From JACKOF01 sp041571855 (lineage in GTDB: Bacteria; Pseudomonadota; Gammaproteobacteria; Pseudomonadales; Porticoccaceae): a DNA stretch of 11,049 bases. This document shows positions 7,131-11,049 of the stretch, one piece after another. The DNA lies in NCBI GenBank assembly GCA_041571855.1, contig JBFFTH010000062.1, forward strand, positions 1 through 11,049. Reading direction: 5' to 3'. The notes beneath the pieces were generated by a model that saw only the letters and a program-made list of their open reading frames with translations, was not told the origin of the DNA and did no database searches. How positions within the stretch are numbered: the stretch's first letter is position 1; each line of letters opens with the position of its first letter. A program made the translations under genes and the position numbers.

Positions 7131-8210
7131 TCACTTGGTGGCATCAAAGAACAGATGGTCTGTTTTTGCGCTCTCAATCTGCTGGTGCAGGAAATCTGCC
7201 TGTGCCTCGCTGTCCCGCTCTTCCCGGTAGACCTCGGGATTGATTCCAAGGCGCGCCAACATCTGGTTGTCATTGCTGGCTTTCGGGTTCGGGGTCGTCA
7301 GCAGTTTTTCACAATAAAAAATGGAGTTGGCCCCGGCCAGGAAGGCCAGGGACTGCATCTGGTCGTTCATTTCTTCACGACCGGCGGAGAGGCGCACATG
7401 TGATTTTGGCATCATAATCCGCGCCACGGCGATGGTGCGGATAAATTCAAACGGGTCGAGCTCTTCCTGCTGTTCCAGCGGCGTGCCCTTCACCTTCACC
7501 AGCATATTGATCGGCACGGATTCCGGGTGCTGGGGCAGGTTCGCCAACTGCAGCAACAACCCTGCGCGGTCGTTCTCGTTTTCACCCAGGCCGACTATGC
7601 CACCGGCACAGACCTTCATGCCCGCCTTGCGTACATTTCCCAGCGTTTCCAGGCGATCCTGGTAAGTGCGGGTAGTGATGATTTCGCCGTAGTATTCGGG
7701 CGAGGTATCCAGGTTGTGATTGTAGTAATCCAGACCGGCATCCGACAGTTCCTGTGCCTGCTCTGCGGTCAGCATACCAAGGGTCATACAGGTTTCCATG
7801 CCCAGCGCCTTGACCTCCCGCACCATGCGGGCCACTTCCGGCATATCCCGGGCCTTCGGGGAGCGCCAGGCAGCACCCATGCAAAAACGGCTGGCGCCAC
7901 TGGCCTTGGCTGCTTTCGCCTCCTCTATCACCCTGTCCACATCCATCAGCTTCTCTTTTTCCAGCCCCGTGTCGTATCGGGCGCTCTGGGGGCAGTATTT
8001 GCAGTCTTCCGGACAGGCGCCGGTCTTGATGGACAACAGCGTGCTCAACTGCACCTGGTTGGGGTCAAAGTGCTGGCGATGCACCACCTGTGCCTGGAAC
8101 ATCAGGTCGTTAAATGGCAGGTTGAACAGCGCGAGCACTTCTTCCCGCGACCAGTCGTGGCGGATGGCGGAATGACTGGATGATCTAGTAGCGAACTGAC
8201 TGGCTGACAT
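7131..8210 (-). CDS. bioB: Biotin synthase (radical SAM)
   Basis: Radical-SAM enzyme that inserts sulfur into dethiobiotin to make biotin, using a [4Fe-4S] cluster for SAM cleavage and a [2Fe-2S] cluster as sulfur donor. The 359-residue product has the CxxxCxxC triad Cys66, Cys70, Cys73 in GACPEDCKYCPQS. The [2Fe-2S] ligands are Cys110 (FCMGAAWR), Cys141 (METCMTLG), Cys201 (VCAGGIVGLGE) and Arg273 (VRLSAGR). Each is offset by 13 from the E. coli residues (53/57/60, 97, 128, 188, 260), so the enzyme should be active. YNHNLDTSPEYY and SIFYCEKLLTT are also conserved. Residues 1-15 are a Ser-rich extension beyond the E. coli start; the ATG at 8210 is the first in frame downstream of a good promoter, though its SD (AGAG) is weak. 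First gene of the biotin operon, divergent from comF. Confidence 0.97.
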   Translation of the reverse strand: MSASQFATRSSSHSAIRHDWSREEVLALFNLPFNDLMFQAQVVHRQHFDPNQVQLSTLLSIKTGACPEDCKYCPQSARYDTGLEKEKLMDVDRVIEEAKAAKASGASRFCMGAAWRSPKARDMPEVARMVREVKALGMETCMTLGMLTAEQAQELSDAGLDYYNHNLDTSPEYYGEIITTRTYQDRLETLGNVRKAGMKVCAGGIVGLGENENDRAGLLLQLANLPQHPESVPINMLVKVKGTPLEQQEELDPFEFIRTIAVARIMMPKSHVRLSAGREEMNDQMQSLAFLAGANSIFYCEKLLTTPNPKASNDNQMLARLGINPEVYREERDSEAQADFLHQQIESAKTDHLFFDATK

Positions 8211-8242
8211 GGTGTTATTTCTCTATTCTTGTAGTAGCTGCT

Positions 8243-8270
8243 ATTTTAGGGCAGCCGGCAAACCAGTCAA
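8243..8270 (-). promoter_or_regulatory. Sigma70-type promoter of the bioB operon
   Basis: On the minus strand TTGACT (8270-8265) and TAAAAT (8248-8243) are separated by 16 bases. Each hexamer matches five of six consensus positions. Transcription would start near 8236, leaving a leader of about 25 bases before the bioB ATG at 8210. No comparably good promoter was found elsewhere in the gap. Confidence 0.72.
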
Positions 8271-8296
8271 CCGAAAAAGGATTTTCAGGTTAACAC
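8264..8296. promoter_or_regulatory. Putative BirA (biotin repressor) operator
   Basis: Imperfect inverted repeat of two 9-base arms, CAGTCAACC (8264-8272) and GGTTAACAC (8288-8296), with an AT-rich 15-base spacer. The known BirA operator is a TTGT(A/T)AACC / GGTT(T/A)ACAA palindrome with a 14-16 base spacer. The right arm matches the GGTTAACAA form at 8 of 9 positions and the left arm at 6 of 9. The left arm contains the bioB -35 hexamer, so a bound repressor would block polymerase, as expected for biotin feedback. The right arm ends two bases before the comF ATG and covers its Shine-Dalgarno, so comF transcription might also be affected. birA itself is not in the window. Confidence 0.6.
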
Positions 8297-8298
8297 CC

Positions 8299-9036
8299 AT
8301 GAAGGGCATCAGAACCCTGCTACAGCAGGCCACCCGACTTGTATTACCAAATTGCTGCATTCTTTGTGGCTGCAACAGCCATAGCGGGCGCGACCTGTGC
8401 GCGATCTGCGAAAGCAAGCTGCCCTGGAACCACCACTGCTGCCAACAGTGTGCCCTGCCCTTCGAAAATGCCGTCTCAGCTGCCCGGATCTGCGGACAAT
8501 GCCAGCATAAACCGCCGGCTTTCGATCGGCTAATCGCGCCGCTACGCTATGACTTTCCTGTCGATCACCTGATCAATGGCTTCAAACACAAGCACCGCTT
8601 TCACTATGGCCGCATACTGGTGGAAATACTGGCGCAAGCGCTGTTACAACAACAGGCAGCGCCAGCGGTTGATCGGGTGATACCGGTTCCTTTGCATTGG
8701 CGGCGAGAATTCCTGCGCGGCTACAACCAGGCCGACTGGCTGGCCGTTCGGCTGGGCCGGGAACTGCAGCGACCAATCGAGAGAACACTGATCAAACGCA
8801 CCGCCGGTACGCCCGCCCAGCAGGGGCTGAAGAGAAAACAGCGGCTGGCCAACCTGAAAAATGCTTTTCAGATCCACGGGAAGCTGAACGGCGCCAGTGT
8901 TGCCCTGGTTGACGATGTGGTTACTACCGGCAGCACCGCTGACACCCTGTCGAAACTGCTCAAGCAAAATGGCGCATCGCAAGTTCAGGTCTGGTGCCTG
9001 GCGAGAACGCCGCACAGGGTTAACAGCAAAAAATAA
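8299..9036 (+). CDS. comF: ComF family phosphoribosyltransferase-like protein
   Basis: A 245-residue cytoplasmic ComF/GntX-type protein. The N-terminal quarter is a cysteine-rich, zinc-ribbon-like region, with Cys at 19, 20, 23, 25, 34, 37, 47, 48, 51, 65 and 68 arranged mostly as CxxC pairs. A type I phosphoribosyltransferase domain follows: VIPVPLHWRREFLRGYNQAD in the middle and the PRPP loop VALVDDVVTTGST at 201-213. Homologues act in DNA uptake (ComFC in Gram-positives, ComF in Haemophilus) or in use of DNA as nutrient (GntX). Which role applies here is unknown. The frame is open to 8209, but the ATG at 8299 gives the normal N-terminus; AGG nine bases upstream is a modest SD. It is divergent from bioB, an arrangement I recall from other gammaproteobacteria, and 62 bases upstream of cysE. 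Confidence 0.9.
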   Translation: MKGIRTLLQQATRLVLPNCCILCGCNSHSGRDLCAICESKLPWNHHCCQQCALPFENAVSAARICGQCQHKPPAFDRLIAPLRYDFPVDHLINGFKHKHRFHYGRILVEILAQALLQQQAAPAVDRVIPVPLHWRREFLRGYNQADWLAVRLGRELQRPIERTLIKRTAGTPAQQGLKRKQRLANLKNAFQIHGKLNGASVALVDDVVTTGSTADTLSKLLKQNGASQVQVWCLARTPHRVNSKK

Positions 9037-9098
9037 CTCCTCCTTGAAACCACCCCGTATCTGACCAGATAATGGCACCACTTCTGGAAAAGACCGAT

Positions 9099-9917
9099 AT
9101 GAGCAGCAACAGACCCGACAACGATTCAAGCCGCGACATTCTCTGGCAGACAATAAGAGACGAAGCAAAAAAAACTGTTGCCAGCGAGCCAATGCTGTCG
9201 GGCTTTCTTCACAGAAGTGTCCTCGATCACAGTAGCCTTGGCGCCGCGCTCGCCAACCTGTTGGCCACCAAACTCGCCAACATCAACCTGCCCCAGGCAC
9301 TTCTGGCCGACTTGTTTGTCAGCAGTTTTTCCGATCCCATCATCGCCGGCCAGCTGGACAATGACATTCTCGCAATCTACAGCCGCGATTCGGCCTGTCG
9401 CCAATACCAGGCGGCCATGCTCTACAACAAGGGCTTTCATGCGCTGTCGGCCTGGCGTACTGCCCATCAACTGTGGCAATCGAACAGACCCTCGCTGGCA
9501 TTGATGTTGCAGAATCGTATTTCTGTTGTGCTTGGTGTCGATATCCACCCGGCCGCACGAATCGGTCAGGGCGTTATGTTTGACCATGCCACCGGCATCG
9601 TGATTGGCGAAACTGCCGTTGTTGAGGATTGCGTTTCCATCATGCAATCGGTAACACTGGGCGGCACCGGCAAGGAATCTGGCGACCGACACCCGAAGGT
9701 CAGGCACGGCGTTCTGATCGGGCCGGGGGCAAAAATTCTAGGCAATATTGAAATTGGTAGGGGCTCAAAGGTGACTGCGGCCAGCGTCGTATTGAAGGAT
9801 ATTCCTCCTCACTCGCTGGTGGCTGGCGTACCTGCAACCGTGATTGGGCAGGTCGAAACCGAATCGCCGGCAGAGCAGATGGACCAGGGGTTGAATAGCT
9901 GCCGCGAGGACCAATAG
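9099..9917 (+). CDS. cysE: Serine O-acetyltransferase
   Basis: Acetylates L-serine with acetyl-CoA to O-acetylserine, the committed step of cysteine synthesis; normally a hexamer feedback-inhibited by cysteine. The 272-residue product matches the long proteobacterial form (E. coli CysE, 273 aa). It has a helical N-terminal domain (ILWQTIRDEA, SEPMLSGFLH) and then the left-handed beta-helix hexapeptide repeats. Active-site residues are Asp148 (VDIHPAARIG), His163 (FDHATGIVIGETAV) and His198 (GDRHPKVRHG), each shifted by five from E. coli Asp143/His158/His193. QSVTLGGTGK and GAKILGNIEIGRG are diagnostic. An in-frame ATG at 9072 would add nine residues but has no SD. The ATG at 9099 has a GGA ten bases upstream and gives the family length; the choice is not certain. 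Confidence 0.95.
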   Translation: MSSNRPDNDSSRDILWQTIRDEAKKTVASEPMLSGFLHRSVLDHSSLGAALANLLATKLANINLPQALLADLFVSSFSDPIIAGQLDNDILAIYSRDSACRQYQAAMLYNKGFHALSAWRTAHQLWQSNRPSLALMLQNRISVVLGVDIHPAARIGQGVMFDHATGIVIGETAVVEDCVSIMQSVTLGGTGKESGDRHPKVRHGVLIGPGAKILGNIEIGRGSKVTAASVVLKDIPPHSLVAGVPATVIGQVETESPAEQMDQGLNSCREDQ

Positions 9918-9928
9918 GGGGCACAGCA

Positions 9929-10201
9929 ATGTCGAAAACTACCCGCCTGAAACATGAGGCGGAATTACTCAAAGAGGCGATTCGTGTCGGCATGATCTAC
10001 GCCGAAAAACGCGGCGTGGCGGCATTTGACAAGAGCGATTCAGCGAGCGATAAAATCGAATATCTCTACAAACTGCTGGTTCACGACAAACTGATACAGC
10101 CACTCGCCAAACCCCAGACCGACCTGCCCCACATGAAGCATAAACTGGCATTGTGGATCGCGCGCCAGCTTCCCCAGGATCACCCTCTATTGAAGGGCTG
10201 A
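9929..10201 (+). CDS. Small conserved protein, DUF5062-like
   Basis: A 90-residue, mostly alpha-helical, charged soluble protein without membrane segment, signal or cysteine. KHEAELLKEAIRVGMIYAEKRG at the start, ASDKIEYLYKLLVHDKLIQPL in the middle and MKHKLALWIARQLPQDHPLL at the end resemble what I remember of DUF5062, a gammaproteobacterial family (well represented in Vibrio) with no assigned function; this is recall, not a search. The gene starts 11 bases after the cysE stop. Its SD, AGGGGG, overlaps that stop codon, so it is probably co-transcribed and translationally coupled with cysE. A short GGGC/GCCC inverted repeat across its stop (10195-10208) lacks a T-run and is not called a terminator. 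Confidence 0.7.
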   Translation: MSKTTRLKHEAELLKEAIRVGMIYAEKRGVAAFDKSDSASDKIEYLYKLLVHDKLIQPLAKPQTDLPHMKHKLALWIARQLPQDHPLLKG

Positions 10202-10337
10202 CAGGCCCAGAAACATCCTTTTCTCTGGACCAGATGAGCAAATATCACATTCGAGACCGAAGCAATTGCTGCGGCAAATAAATCCTTCCATTAATCAAAC
10301 CCTTTGCCTCACTCTTTACTGCGTTGTGGTGAACCAC

Positions 10338-11049
10338 TCAGCGTTCATCATGGGCTCGCACGCTCCGTGCATCAAAAACATCAGGGATCTCACAGGAAGA
10401 AATACTGCCGAGAAACTTTTTATACTTCTGCTCACCACCACCATTGGCATAGAGCTCCATCGCAGCCCCCAGGTCAGAGTAGCGATAGAACACAACTATG
10501 TGGTAGTAGTCAAAGTCTTCACCTCCGATCCCTGCCGCCGGCACGAATAACCAGGAATTATCCAGAAAGCCCATCGCCTTCTTTTCATCGCCCCACTTCA
10601 GGTGTGCAGAATAGGCATCGTCCATAGACTTGCCGTCCTGAAGACTGCACTGGCTGGCCAACATGATGCCGTCCAAAGGTGTCGCCTCGGGTGCGTTAAT
10701 TGGCAGTGACCATGCCAACTCATGATGACTGCTGCAATCCATGACATTTTCAAATTCTTTCGCAAGGCCATCTGAGGACTTTTGCCATTTTTCCATGCTA
10801 ACGCCAAAGGCCTGATTGCTGGGCCAGGAACCCAGCCAGCCCACATCAAAGCCGGAATCGCTGTGATACTGAGGGGCCAAGGTCCAGGCTGAATAAGCAA
10901 AATTATGCTTGTTGGCATATTCCCTGAACCTTGCACTGACCTTGTCAAGATCAGCAAAGCCTTTTCCCTCACGGAAATTGCAGGCCTGGAAATCTACTGG
11001 CGCTGCAACGGCATTCCCAGCTTGCGCGATAGCAGGTTGAATTCCGCCC
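10338..11049 (-). CDS. Partial gene: unrecognised, probably exported protein with two internal repeat units
   Basis: The frame stays open from the right edge to a TGA at 10340-10338, giving at least 236 residues; the start lies beyond the window. The first visible residues (GGIQPAIAQAGNAVAAP) look like the end of a signal peptide with an A-x-A cleavage site, suggesting a periplasmic or surface protein. The rest divides into two units of 83 and 86 residues, each bounded by cysteines (10982 to 10734; 10649 to 10392). Their first 37 positions align without gaps, sharing Cys1, Gly6-Lys7, Asp11, Phe28, Trp33 and Pro37. An FD pair follows some ten residues later. The four cysteines could form one disulfide per unit. 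The size and the periodic aromatic residues would suit a ferredoxin-like (dimeric alpha/beta barrel) fold, but that is a guess. It is convergent with the DUF5062-like gene, 136 bases apart. I do not recognise the family. Confidence 0.75.
   Translation of the reverse strand, partial: GGIQPAIAQAGNAVAAPVDFQACNFREGKGFADLDKVSARFREYANKHNFAYSAWTLAPQYHSDSGFDVGWLGSWPSNQAFGVSMEKWQKSSDGLAKEFENVMDCSSHHELAWSLPINAPEATPLDGIMLASQCSLQDGKSMDDAYSAHLKWGDEKKAMGFLDNSWLFVPAAGIGGEDFDYYHIVVFYRYSDLGAAMELYANGGGEQKYKKFLGSISSCEIPDVFDARSVRAHDER

Noticed and set aside
8209..8298. Upstream extension of comF to an ATG at 8209.
   Set aside because: It would cross the bioB promoter and operator, overlap the bioB start, and add 30 residues absent from the family; the ATG at 8299 gives the normal N-terminus.
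10195..10208. GGGC-TGACAG-GCCC inverted repeat across the stop of the DUF5062-like gene as a terminator.
   Set aside because: The stem is only four base pairs and no T-tract follows.
10321..10345. GTGGT-GA-ACCAC palindrome next to the stop of the right-edge gene.
   Set aside because: It has a two-base loop and no adjacent T-run on either strand; too short to call a terminator or operator.

Overview
The window reads as chromosome of a GC-rich gammaproteobacterium, most likely from or near the Cellvibrionales (the Saccharophagus/Teredinibacter group). The strongest pointer is a single gene that fuses BioH and BioC of biotin synthesis, an arrangement I recall from those genera. The order comF / bioB-bioF-bioH-bioC-bioD also fits a gammaproteobacterium. 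I see no transposase, integrase, phage gene, tRNA, rRNA or CRISPR array. This is mostly an ordinary metabolic region.

Minus strand, 8210 down to 4: a biotin operon bioB (8210-7131), bioF (6950-5775), bioHC (5772-4162), bioD (4152-3472). It is followed closely by a small membrane protein resembling DUF3094 (3440-3252), an isoprenylcysteine-methyltransferase-like membrane protein (3252-2797) and a class III CoA-transferase (2781-1612). After a 177-base gap comes an NhaC-family antiporter (1434-4). From bioF to the CoA-transferase the genes lie within about 31 bases of each other or overlap, so read-through transcription is plausible. The operon makes pimeloyl-ACP methyl ester (BioC), demethylates it (BioH), condenses it with alanine (BioF), closes the ureido ring (BioD) and inserts sulfur (BioB). 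bioA is not in the window.

The 88-base divergent gap 8211-8298 holds a good sigma70-type promoter for bioB. Its -35 box lies inside an inverted repeat that resembles a BirA operator, so biotin repression of the operon is likely. The other half of the repeat lies just upstream of comF.

Plus strand, 8299 to 10201: comF (phosphoribosyltransferase-like), cysE (serine acetyltransferase) and a 90-aa protein resembling DUF5062. Converging on these from the right edge is the 3' part of a gene for an unrecognised, probably exported protein (11049-10338). It is built from two diverged copies of an approximately 85-residue cysteine-bounded unit and is the least explained item here.
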